Shown: one piece after another, positions 1 to 7,589 of the stretch
How positions within the stretch are numbered: the first letter of the stretch is position 1
How the letters are laid out: each line of letters starts with the position of its first letter
Assembly (NCBI GenBank): GCA_003233175.1
Contig: QIKY01000424.1
Location: 1-37,740, forward strand
Length of the DNA: 37,740 nt
Direction of reading: 5' to 3'
Source: Planctomycetaceae bacterium
Lineage (GTDB): Bacteria; Planctomycetota; Planctomycetia; Pirellulales; Pirellulaceae
Notes under the pieces: model-generated
Seen by the model: only the letters and a program-made list of their open reading frames with translations
Database searches by the model: none
Told to the model about the DNA's origin: nothing
Translations under genes and position numbers: made by a program

Positions 1-1326
1 TGAAGTCCATGCCGATCAGCTTCGATTTGACGCTCTGCTGCTCAGCTTTCTGCTTGGCCGTACCGCTGGGTTTGATCATCAAGGCCGACCACACTTTCAA
101 ATTCCAAGCCAATGATGCGATCACCATGTAGGCCCAATTGCTCATCAAATCATTCAGCGGCGCAACGAGCGCACACTGCTTCAACTGCGCGATGTTGTTC
201 TCCTGATTGCAACGTGCGTTCGCGTCGACAACCACTTGCCGCGTCGGCTTGGACGACTTCGTCGCGTTGGTAATGTAAAAGAAATAGACCGGCTCTTCTT
301 TGTCGAACAGCCGCAGTTGACCTCGCTTGACGTGCACCTCCTTGTGAAGCACGACCACGCGATACGTTCGATCGCACTTGCCCGGCTGGTAATCAAACTC
401 CGCGATCTGCTCACTGACGAGTTTCTTGTTGAGGTACCCATTCCGCTCGACGATTCTCTCTTTCACACGCTTCCGTTTGGCTCGCGGATTGGCCGGAGGT
501 TTCTTGAGCGACCGACGACGCTTCATCGGTTTCCAGGCGGATTCATCGAGGTTTTCGGCGATTTCGACAAGGTTTGGCATCGCGTCGATGCCGAACACAA
601 ACTCGACGTTGTCTTCATCCCAGCGGTCGAAGTTCTCGGTCAAAGCGAAGTCGGTGTCGCCACGCAAAACCACCTTGCGAAAACCCGCCGCGCGGCATTG
701 CTTAACAGCTAGGTCAAAGTAAAACGCCGAGTTCTCGTGACTGAGTTCTCGTGATTGGGCCGGTTGCCGCTGCGGTTGGCGATGAACAACGGCTCGCGCG
801 TGTTGGCCAGCGTAACGACCAACGGGTGATAACCCCACTGGCCTTTGTAGTTGATGCCGATGCCCTGTTTCTTTTCGGCGGAAGTTTCGACTTGAGCGCC
901 ATCGCCTTCAATGATAGCGCAGTCGAAGAACTCGTCAGGTTGCTGCTTCCACACTTTCTCTCGGATGCGATTGAAGGCGTGCATGAGTTGAAGCACATGC
1001 TCTTCGCTGAAGCGGCGACAGAAATCACCCGCCGTGGTCGGATCGGGAATCCGCTGGGCGCCGACCGCGTTCAAGTAGGCCTCGTCGCAGCGGCGATCTT
1101 CGAGATGTTCCAAGCAGTTGCCTCCGGCGAGCAGGTTCATCGCGATGTTGAAAACATGATCGGATTCATCGTAGGGCAGGTGGAGTTTGAATAGCGGAAT
1201 CGCTCGATTGATTTCCTTTCGCAAATCGAGTTGCTTGGTCAGTTGCAAGAGCGTTCCGATGCCACCGGCGGCGATGGCTTGTTGCTTGTCGGCAAGTTCG
1301 TACTTGATGCTCGGCGGATTGATCAT
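1..1326 (-). pseudogene. IS1380-family transposase, frameshifted and cut by the window edge
   Basis: This is a DDE transposase of the IS1380 type that would cut and paste its own insertion sequence. Reading leftward from the ATG at 1326, about 195 codons are intact. They include the first catalytic Asp in the motif EGDGAQVE and the stretch KKQGIGINYKGQWGYHPL typical of the family. At 727-754 a 14-bp tandem duplication shifts the frame, so translation ends shortly after at 709. The rest of the protein continues in the new frame to position 1 without a stop. It carries the second Asp (LRGDTDFA) and the R-x3-E-x6-K signature (NARCNQENNIAQLK). Without the duplication the two parts join as NHENSAFYFDLAV. 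The C-terminus and the left inverted repeat lie outside the window. The right end lies somewhere between 1326 and about 1470 but cannot be placed. The gene is probably dead unless the shift is bypassed. Confidence 0.87.
727..754. repeat. 14-bp tandem duplication that frameshifts the transposase
   Basis: Two copies of a 14-bp unit lie side by side (727-740 and 741-754) and differ at one base. The shared core is GAGTTCTCGTGA. Removing either copy restores one continuous transposase frame, so the duplication is the inactivating lesion. Confidence 0.9.
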
Positions 1327-1469
1327 GGGCGACGAACCGGACCAGTTGTTCTTATCGATTCGCCGACGAGTTTTGACCTGCTTTTGCGCACACCCAGAAT
1401 GCGTGTTTTGTGCCAATACGATTTTCCGACGGCCTCCGTTCGACGAAAGTCCGCTCAAACTTGGAGCCG

Positions 1470-2459
1470 TTACGTTCGCGCTGGCTGGTTGGCGAGCGTC
1501 CCAGCGGGCCGCGCCGGGCGAAACAGGCCAACCAACCATGCCACCGTGGCCTTGATTGCGGGAGGCGAGATAAACGACAGGTTGACGAAAATCATCGCCA
1601 GACCGAAGGTGATCATCCCCAGGCATATCGCGATGCTGCCATGCACCACGAAGGCCATTGCAATCGCCAGCCAACGCGTGTGCCGATTCCAAACCAAGGC
1701 GAAGTAAAACGTCTCCCAGAAGACGGTCACGTGCGTGATCAACGCGATCAGCCAAGGGAAGTGAATCATCCAGGTCATGTCGAGCGATTGATATTCCTGT
1801 ATGGCGAAAGCATACCAAGCGGCGCTACCGTCCCACCAGAGTTCGCCACGCATCTTGCCAATGCCGCCGAACAGATAAACAATCGCCAGATGGATCTGCA
1901 ACAGCCGCGTGGCGATGTTGGTGCTCACGCGCGGCGCCGGTTCGGGCGCCTTGCCTCCGGCGCGGCGGTTTTCCAGCCAACGGTCTACCGAATACACCGC
2001 CCCGGCTGGGCACAACATCAAATACATCACACACATCGTGTTGACTTGGTCGAGACCGAACATGGAGGAAATCAGGCGGTGGCAATACGAGACGGCAATC
2101 AGCCACGAAAGCACCGACGTGATTCGCGTTTTATAACCGACGGCATACATGCCAATCACGACCAACCCAACCAGATGCACGGCCCACAACATGGGAACAG
2201 ATTCCACCCACCACCAGTACGTCCAGACGTATGAGTTTTGAGCGAGCTCCTGGGAAACTTCGTTCGAGATCCAGGCGTTGGGCCCGAGAAAGGCGGCCAA
2301 ATTAATCGTCCAGACCAGATGGGTGTAGAACAACATCGATCCGCTGAGCAGGCGGATGAAGGCCATCGTGTGGGGCTCCGCCGGAGTGAACCAGAACTGG
2401 TCCCAGGCGTCGGCGGCGTATTTTGCTTGGCCTTTGAGAAATTGAACAACACCGTTCAT
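1470..2459 (-). CDS. HTTM-domain integral membrane protein
   Basis: This 329-residue polytopic membrane protein resembles the HTTM family (vitamin K-dependent gamma-carboxylase-like membrane region), which is common in planctomycetes. Features seen are the N-terminal block FTPAEPHTMAFIRLLSGSMLFY, followed by several hydrophobic helices, the LLQIHLAIVYLFGGIGKMRGELWWDG block in the middle, and HFPWLIALITHVTVFWETFY near the end. These match the family's conserved Gln/His and Gly-rich positions. There is no soluble enzymatic domain after the membrane part, so carboxylase activity should not be assumed. The ATG overlaps the stop of the upstream gene as ATGA, which implies translational coupling. 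The C-terminal tail, after about residue 315, borders the IS element at 1326 and may have been altered by that insertion. This cannot be decided from the sequence. Confidence 0.8.
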   Translation of the reverse strand: MNGVVQFLKGQAKYAADAWDQFWFTPAEPHTMAFIRLLSGSMLFYTHLVWTINLAAFLGPNAWISNEVSQELAQNSYVWTYWWWVESVPMLWAVHLVGLVVIGMYAVGYKTRITSVLSWLIAVSYCHRLISSMFGLDQVNTMCVMYLMLCPAGAVYSVDRWLENRRAGGKAPEPAPRVSTNIATRLLQIHLAIVYLFGGIGKMRGELWWDGSAAWYAFAIQEYQSLDMTWMIHFPWLIALITHVTVFWETFYFALVWNRHTRWLAIAMAFVVHGSIAICLGMITFGLAMIFVNLSFISPPAIKATVAWLVGLFRPARPAGTLANQPART

Positions 2460-3259
2460 TTGGCCACCCCTGGTGCGATGTCTTCGGCGGGCTGCGATTG
2501 TGGTTGGTTAAAAGGGACCCGCAGCGGCGAGAACGGCGATGGGTTGGCGAAGGGCGCTGGTCCGGTGAAGGGCGCCAGTTGGCCTCCGGCAGGCAAGGCG
2601 CCGTCGGAGGAATCGCCTTCCGTTTCGCTGAGGTCGGAAAACAGCGAAGGGTCGCTGGGGCGCATGCCGTCGAGCGCTTCGCCCGGCGAAGGCGGCCGAT
2701 GTTCGACGCGTGTGATGTGAATCGGCTGGCCATATTTTTTGGAAAGATGGTTTTCGATGCTGTCGCGCATCAATTCATAGCGGTGGCGGGCGTCTTGCCA
2801 GCGCGTGAGTTCTTCTTCGCGTTCGGGTCCGGCAGGGGGTAAATCAGCAGGCGGTTGCGGCGGCGCGAAACTACGGTGGAACGTTTCGCTGAGCATGAAA
2901 TGACGATGGTAAAGCAAACGCGGCCGCTCACGCTTCAAATCGGGAAAGACGTACTCTTTCTCTTCCTGGCCCTTGGCGGCGGCAACTTCGTAGCGCACCA
3001 AATGACTCGCGCCAGGATTGGGAGCAAAGTAGAAATAGCCGTGGTCGAGATAGGCGGCGTCGATGTACGGCCGCAACGTTTCCATGATGTCCATCGCGAC
3101 GGGCGAACCGGCGTCTGGTCCGGCCAAGGAGGCGAAGCGAAACGGCGGAACAAACACGGCCGTGAGGTGGATCATCAGCAAGCTACTGATTAAAACCTTG
3201 GCCCAGAGCGGCGGAATGGCGGGGCTGTTTTTTTCCGCGGCCCGCTTCTTTTTTGACAC
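2456..3259 (-). CDS. Planctomycete hypothetical protein, partner of the HTTM protein
   Basis: The protein has 267 residues, starts with GTG (GGAGGG about 10 bases upstream) and begins with a lysine-rich cytoplasmic segment. One hydrophobic helix follows (residues about 19-40, LWAKVLISSLLMIHLTAVFVPPF). Next is a conserved-looking soluble part with YLDHGYFYFAPNPGASHLVRYEV and a segment describing a helix rich in charged residues around HRHFMLSETF. The last 80 residues are low-complexity and rich in Pro, Ser and Gly. The stop codon overlaps the start of the HTTM gene, so the two are made together and may form a membrane complex. I do not recognise a named domain, and the function is unknown. Confidence 0.8.
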   Translation of the reverse strand: MSKKKRAAEKNSPAIPPLWAKVLISSLLMIHLTAVFVPPFRFASLAGPDAGSPVAMDIMETLRPYIDAAYLDHGYFYFAPNPGASHLVRYEVAAAKGQEEKEYVFPDLKRERPRLLYHRHFMLSETFHRSFAPPQPPADLPPAGPEREEELTRWQDARHRYELMRDSIENHLSKKYGQPIHITRVEHRPPSPGEALDGMRPSDPSLFSDLSETEGDSSDGALPAGGQLAPFTGPAPFANPSPFSPLRVPFNQPQSQPAEDIAPGVAK

Positions 3260-3445
3260 GGCTTCAACCCTCCAGTACAGCGCATTGCTCAGGCGGCAAT
3301 AAACGCGAGTTTACACAGTCAAAGCTGTAAAAAAGCGATTTTTAGCCGCTCGATGTGTAAAACATGACCACTGTATTAATCGGGCTGCTGAGGCATTCAA
3401 CGCAAGATATTCCGCCAGACGCGTTGCATGTGTTCTAGAACGAAT

Positions 3446-3480
3446 AAAAGCCCGGCATTTTGAAAATGCCGGGCTTTTTT
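3446..3480. terminator. Bidirectional intrinsic terminator, repeat family copy 1
   Basis: A near-perfect hairpin with stem GCCCGGCATTT against AAATGCCGGGC is flanked by A-run and T-run, so it can stop transcription on both strands. It follows the minus-strand TIGR03000 gene that ends at 3516. Near-identical copies lie at 9395 and 35564. Confidence 0.88.
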
Positions 3481-3515
3481 AGTCAACAAACGATGACATT
3501 ATTTTTTCGCAACGC

Positions 3516-4469
3516 CTAACGCGCCGCGACATGCGCTTCGGTGAAGCTGAAGGTCAGCTCTTGTTCATCGCCGGCGTTCAAGGTGATGCTCCGATTCTGG
3601 TGCTCCCTGCGGCCATCGCGTTCGATCGAAACCTCAACTCGGTAACCGCTCCACGATTCGCCCGCCGCCAGTTTGTGCGTGGTGAATGTGCGAAGCGAAC
3701 CCTCGGAATCTTTCATTTCGACGCCGGAGAGCGTTATTTTGGCGCCATCGGGAACGTTCAATTTGAGCGTCGTGGCGACTTGCTGATTCGCATGGAACGG
3801 GAAATCGACGCCGGCAATGCCGCCAGCGCGAAGCTCCACCGACTTCGTTTCGTCGATCGTTTCGCCATCACGTTGGTAAACAACGCGCACCTCGTAGGTG
3901 TATTTGAAGCCACTTTCCAGGCCTCGCGAAACGTACTGCCGGTACTCGCCTTGGCTCGTGGTCTGCTTGCCATTGACATACACCACTGCATCGGCGGGAA
4001 CGCTCACGGTGAGAATCCCGCTGTTGGCTCGGGCTTGCGGCGGCAAGGGCTCCGCCGCCGGAGTGGGTGGCGCCGCCGGCTCGGAAGGAGTTACGTACGG
4101 GGCGGAATAATAGGTAGACGAACTGGAACTACTGCTGCTACTGGAGCCCCAGCCGCGATAATAACCGCCGGAGCTGCTGGAGCTTGAACCCCACGAACGA
4201 TAATGATGACGGTGGTGGCGCCAAGCGACGCGGTGGCGACGCCAATGGCGGAACACGCCGTACCCGCCACTGCTACTACTGCTGCTACTGCTATAGCCGC
4301 TACTGGAAGAGCTGCTGCTGGAAGAGCTGCTGCCGTAGCCGCCCCAACTTCCAGACGACCCGCCACTGGAGTGGTATGAGCCCCAACCCGCCTGGGCTTC
4401 CGCAGCGCCTAATACAAGCACCACGCCGGCAGCCAAACACACCAGACCACTTACTAGTCCTGCTTTCAT
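3516..4469 (-). CDS. Secreted Ser/Gly-rich protein with two TIGR03000 domains
   Basis: The 317-residue protein starts at the ATG at 4469, which has GGGGAG about 8 bases upstream; a TTG one codon earlier is less likely. It opens with a signal peptide (MKAGLVSGLVCLAAGVVLVLG to AEAQA). A region of about 100 residues follows, made of Ser runs, Gly, Tyr and His/Arg clusters. Then come two copies of the roughly 75-residue TIGR03000 domain. The first is clear (LTVSVPADAVVYVNG ... YTYEVRVVYQRDGETIDETKSVELRAG). The second is more diverged (LKLNVPDGAKITLSG ... YRVEVSIERDGRREHQNRSITLNAG). TIGR03000 is known almost only from planctomycetes and has no established function; PEGA-like cell-surface roles are inference. 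A terminator follows the gene. Confidence 0.88.
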   Translation of the reverse strand: MKAGLVSGLVCLAAGVVLVLGAAEAQAGWGSYHSSGGSSGSWGGYGSSSSSSSSSSSGYSSSSSSSSGGYGVFRHWRRHRVAWRHHRHHYRSWGSSSSSSGGYYRGWGSSSSSSSSSSTYYSAPYVTPSEPAAPPTPAAEPLPPQARANSGILTVSVPADAVVYVNGKQTTSQGEYRQYVSRGLESGFKYTYEVRVVYQRDGETIDETKSVELRAGGIAGVDFPFHANQQVATTLKLNVPDGAKITLSGVEMKDSEGSLRTFTTHKLAAGESWSGYRVEVSIERDGRREHQNRSITLNAGDEQELTFSFTEAHVAAR

Positions 4470-4788
4470 CAAAGCATCTCCCCCAATGAACCATCAAAAT
4501 GAAACGTCTGAAGCGGTAAATTCAACCGCCATCTACTCTAGCAACGATAGCATGTAAATCAAGGAGTTTGGGAGGAATTTTCCGGTTGTGGTAAATTAGA
4601 GCAACTTTCTTGGGAGATCTGCCGAGGGCTTGGCCGCTGCTGCTTTGAGGTCTCAAAAACAGTGGCTCGGTCCTCGAAGGCGGGGGGTGGGAAAGAATTC
4701 CTCTGTTGCTGGTAACCGTGAGCTAGATCATCGGCTGAGGGATCTTATTTCGGGACTGCCCTTCAAGCTGATATCGGCGCCGCCGTTT
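4470..4788. other. Intergenic region with a partial structured repeat
   Basis: This 319-bp gap lies upstream of the TIGR03000 gene and must contain its promoter, but no confident -35/-10 pair was identified. The only recognisable element is the partial repeat at 4711-4738. No credible ORF was found. Confidence 0.5.
4711..4738 (-). repeat. Partial copy of the TCAGCCG/CACGG structured repeat
   Basis: Read on the minus strand, this stretch matches the first 30 or so bases of the repeats at 33909 and 37296 (TCAGCCGATGA, then TAGCTCACGGTT) with a few changes. The match then ends, so only the first arm of the element is present here. Confidence 0.6.
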
Positions 4789-5124
4789 CTAGACGTCCAG
4801 CGCGGTGTCGCCCACGTAGAGTTGCAGCACCTGGCTCTGCACCTTGATGGCGCGGATCAGCACCCAGATTTGATCGGGCGTGAATTTTCGCGGGTCGGAG
4901 CGGGCGAGGTTTTCTAGTTCTTCCGTCATGGCGGCGTGCTGGTCGGTTGCCGCCTGCAACCTGAGATTGGTCTCTTTCCAAGTTTGGTGCAGCACGCCTT
5001 CCTGGTCGAGTTGCTCTTCATTTTCGACCGCGTTGGTCAACAAGAGGCACAATCTTGCTACATCGCGAGCGCTCGAATCGGGTTGAAAGGTTTGTACACG
5101 TTCCGCCAAACTGTTGCATTTCAT
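4789..5124 (-). CDS. Small conserved-looking helical protein, unknown function
   Basis: The protein has 111 residues from the ATG at 5124, chosen because GGAG lies 9 bases upstream. The open frame extends to 5223 but that part shows no ribosome site and has a low-complexity look. The protein is predicted to be mostly helical, with no signal peptide or membrane segment. It contains the segments SARDVARLCLLLTNAVENEEQLDQEGVLHQTWKETN and MTEELENLARSDPRKFTPDQIWVLIRAIKVQSQVLQLYVG. The regular leucine and charged-residue spacing supports real coding. I do not recognise a family. It stands alone, with no same-strand neighbour close enough to suggest an operon. Confidence 0.65.
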   Translation of the reverse strand: MKCNSLAERVQTFQPDSSARDVARLCLLLTNAVENEEQLDQEGVLHQTWKETNLRLQAATDQHAAMTEELENLARSDPRKFTPDQIWVLIRAIKVQSQVLQLYVGDTALDV

Positions 5125-5613
5125 GGTCAGATTCTCCAGGTGCGTCAAAATCAAGTGCGTCAAAATTCTAGTTGCGAATCTCTTGTGTTGGTCTGACGGA
5201 ATCGCAAACGATCGACCCGTCAAATATCGCTACCGAACACCAAACTTGGTTTGAGGGGAATCGTCGCTTAATGCGATGAAATTCTCGCCGCCGCAACCGG
5301 CAACTTCCTGCCTGGAACGCAAGCGACTTTCCTGGCCGTTTGACGACTTGGCCCGAACTGGCGATACACGGCAAAAACGCCGTTGGGAATTCGCTGAGAT
5401 GGGAGGTTTCGTGCGGTCGTCGGCCGAACTTCACTCAAACTTTAGCCCGGCCTGAGCGAATCGGGAAAAAAATCCGATTTATTCCCTGCGGAACTCACTG
5501 CGAACGTCCCTGCAACCCAACCGATTGCCCAAAACCGTTCGAGCCCGCATAATTGTTTCGCAGGGTTCTGCTGCGCCTGGCATCGCTGCCATCATTCTGT
5601 TTGGTCCACGACA
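5125..5613. other. Intergenic region upstream of dus, no gene seen
   Basis: This 489-bp gap separates divergent genes, so it should carry promoters for both. It contains a short imperfect direct repeat of GTGCGTCAAAAT at about 5140-5167, just upstream of the 111-residue protein. Open frames here (for example on the minus strand at 5168-5434) lack ribosome sites and recognisable composition. No RNA gene was recognised. Confidence 0.5.
5134..5137 (-). promoter_or_regulatory. Ribosome binding site that fixes the start of the 111-residue protein
   Basis: GGAG on the minus strand lies 9 bases before the ATG at 5124, which favours this start over the longer open frame beginning at 5223. Confidence 0.6.
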
Positions 5614-6672
5614 ATGAACGCCTCGCTTCGCCCGCTTGCTTTCGATGACCTGCAAATCGGCTTTCCCGTCGTGCAGGCGGCGTTATCCGGTTATAGCGAT
5701 TGGCCGATGCGCATGTTGGCGCGTCGGTTTGGCGCTTCGTATACGGTCTGCGAAGTGATGCTGGACCAGTTTCTGTTGGCCGTTAAGGAACGTAAACGCA
5801 CACAACATTTTCTCCATAACACCGCCGACGAACAGCCGGTGGGCGGTCAACTCATGGGCGCCGAGCCCCGGCAGTTCGCCGCCGGAGCACAGCGACTGGT
5901 GCAAGCCGGCTTTGGCGTTGTGGATATCAATTTCGGCTGCCCCGTAAAAAAAGTGTTGGGGCGCTGCCGGGGCGGGTTTCACTTGGGCCAGCCAGACGTC
6001 GCGATTGAAATCGTCCAGCGCACGCGCGACGCCACCCCGCCCTCCATTCCCGTGACGCTCAAAATGCGGCGCGGCGTCGACGACTCCAACGCAAGCCGTG
6101 ACCGGTTCTTTGAAATTCTCGACGGCGCCTTTGCCGCCGGCGCGGCGGCCGTCACGGTGCATGGCCGCACCGTCGAGCAGCGCTATCGAGGACCCAGCAA
6201 CTGGGATTTTCTCAAACAAGTCAAGCAGCATCTTGGCGAGCGAACCGTGCTCGGCAGCGGCGATTTATTCACCGCCCAAGATTGCCTCGATATGATGGCG
6301 CAAACCGGCGTCGACGGCGTGACCGTCGCCCGCGGCGCCATCGGCAACCCCTGGATTTTCCAGCAGGCACGGGCGCTCTGGCGAGGCGAGCCGTTGCCGC
6401 CGCCGCCGACGCTTCATCAGCAACGCGAGGTCATTCTGGAACACCTGACCATGGCGAGGCAAATGCATGGCGAACGATGCGGCCTCCTGATGCGGAAATT
6501 CGCCATCAAATACTCGGCCTTGCACCCTCGCCATACCATCGTGCGGGCCGATTTCGCGTGGGCGCGGACCGAACAAGAATGGGACGCCGTGTTGGAAAGA
6601 CATTATTCCGCCGACCTGCCGGGCCAATACCCATCGCTGGAAATCCACCAGACCAACAACGGCTGTGCGTGA
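5614..6672 (+). CDS. dus: tRNA-dihydrouridine synthase (DusB-like)
   Basis: This FMN-dependent enzyme reduces specific uridines in the tRNA D-loop to dihydrouridine, using NADPH. The 352-residue protein is a TIM barrel with the family's marks in order. These are an N-terminal flavin-binding segment ending SGYSDWPMRMLARRFGAS, the QLMGAEP strand, and the catalytic-Cys motif VVDINFGCPVKKVLGRCRGG. Further on are VTLKMRRG, the VTVHGRTVEQRYRGPSNWDF active-site loop, VLGSGDLF, and VARGAIGNPWIF (phosphate binding). The C-terminal helical domain contains RKFAIKYSALHP. Length is normal for the family. The exact Dus subfamily and target positions cannot be assigned by eye. It converges on the queD-like gene with only 8 bp between stops and no visible terminator. 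Confidence 0.93.
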   Translation: MNASLRPLAFDDLQIGFPVVQAALSGYSDWPMRMLARRFGASYTVCEVMLDQFLLAVKERKRTQHFLHNTADEQPVGGQLMGAEPRQFAAGAQRLVQAGFGVVDINFGCPVKKVLGRCRGGFHLGQPDVAIEIVQRTRDATPPSIPVTLKMRRGVDDSNASRDRFFEILDGAFAAGAAAVTVHGRTVEQRYRGPSNWDFLKQVKQHLGERTVLGSGDLFTAQDCLDMMAQTGVDGVTVARGAIGNPWIFQQARALWRGEPLPPPPTLHQQREVILEHLTMARQMHGERCGLLMRKFAIKYSALHPRHTIVRADFAWARTEQEWDAVLERHYSADLPGQYPSLEIHQTNNGCA

Positions 6673-6680
6673 CGTGTGAG

Positions 6681-7172
6681 TTAAGTCATGCTGGTTTCAG
6701 TATACTCCCAGCCACCCCATTGCCCGAAGTTTTCATCCACTTCCACGCGCAGCCAATCGGGCTGGAACGCCGGCGCGAGGTCGCGCAAGAGCCGCTCCCC
6801 GATGCACTTGGCCAGCAACTCCGCAGTCGTGTTCTTGACCGGCAGGAGAATGCAGTCGCCGCGAGGAAACACCCATCGGCGGTCTTCAAACCTCGCTTCC
6901 ACTTCCTCGGCATTCGCTACAACCTGAATCTGGGAGTGTTCGGTTGGCAACAATACGCGATGATCCCACTCCGCGACGATTGTGTGCAGTGAATCTCGCA
7001 TGGCGATGAAATCGACGACATAACTGTTTTCGTCGAGCGGCCCGCGCACTTCCGCTCTCACGCGGTAGTTATGGCCATGGATTCTCTCGCAAATATTACC
7101 GTTGAAAGTGATAAAATGGGCGGCGCTGAAAACCAACGACTCTTTTTCCAGACGTACGTGGTATCGTTCCAT
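6681..7172 (-). CDS. queD: 6-carboxytetrahydropterin synthase / 6-pyruvoyl-tetrahydropterin synthase family
   Basis: This is a member of the PTPS/QueD family. QueD enzymes turn dihydroneopterin triphosphate into 6-carboxy-tetrahydropterin, an early step to queuosine. The 163-residue protein shows the zinc-binding histidines H19 (SAAH), H32 and H34 (HGH). The catalytic Cys28 lies four residues before the HGH motif (ICERIHGHNY), as in QueD. VDFIAMRDSLHTIVAEWDHRVLLP is also typical, with the later His in WDHR, and VKNTTAELLAKCIGERL and VRVEVDEN-like C-terminal strands follow. It is somewhat longer than the roughly 120-residue E. coli QueD because of an insertion near residues 85-105. No other queuosine genes are in the window, so a tetrahydropterin role is an alternative. 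Confidence 0.82.
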   Translation of the reverse strand: MERYHVRLEKESLVFSAAHFITFNGNICERIHGHNYRVRAEVRGPLDENSYVVDFIAMRDSLHTIVAEWDHRVLLPTEHSQIQVVANAEEVEARFEDRRWVFPRGDCILLPVKNTTAELLAKCIGERLLRDLAPAFQPDWLRVEVDENFGQWGGWEYTETSMT

Positions 7173-7589
7173 GGCGGTGAATCATCGGGGTTGAATCAAC
7201 TGACGGCGTCGCGCTGGTTATTCCGACAAATGCTTGGGCAAGCAAATTTTCCGGACGATTTCCACCAATTGGCCTGCGCGTTTCCCGCTAAATGTATCCT
7301 ACGGTTAAGTATCGTTATTTTGTTAGAGGCTGCAACTCAGATTTTTCCGGGGAATACTCCTTTCGAAGCGACAAACCAAGACGGATACGACGGCTTTTGG
7401 CCAATGCGGCGCAAATAGTTTTGAAGGCTTGGGCGGCTCACGGTAAGCATCGTGCGAGAAAGAGGCGTCGCCTTTCGCACCGCGAATACAGCATGTTTTG
7501 TTTCTTTCGCGGAGCGAAAAGCGACAACAAAAAACCGCACGGTCGTAAGCGATGCATCCGGCGTTAGGCAAAAATTCCACGAGGGTGGC
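7173..7589. other. Divergent intergenic region with a hairpin-rich leader
   Basis: This 417-bp gap lies between queD and the hybrid kinase. The stretch nearest the kinase folds into two strong hairpins. One spans 7452-7480 (GTGCGA with TCGCAC, plus an inner AGGCG/CGCCT stem). The other spans 7505-7519 (TTTCGC/GCGAAA). These could be a structured 5' leader or the trace of a small repeat. The open frame upstream of the kinase start runs through these hairpins but has no ribosome site. Confidence 0.45.
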
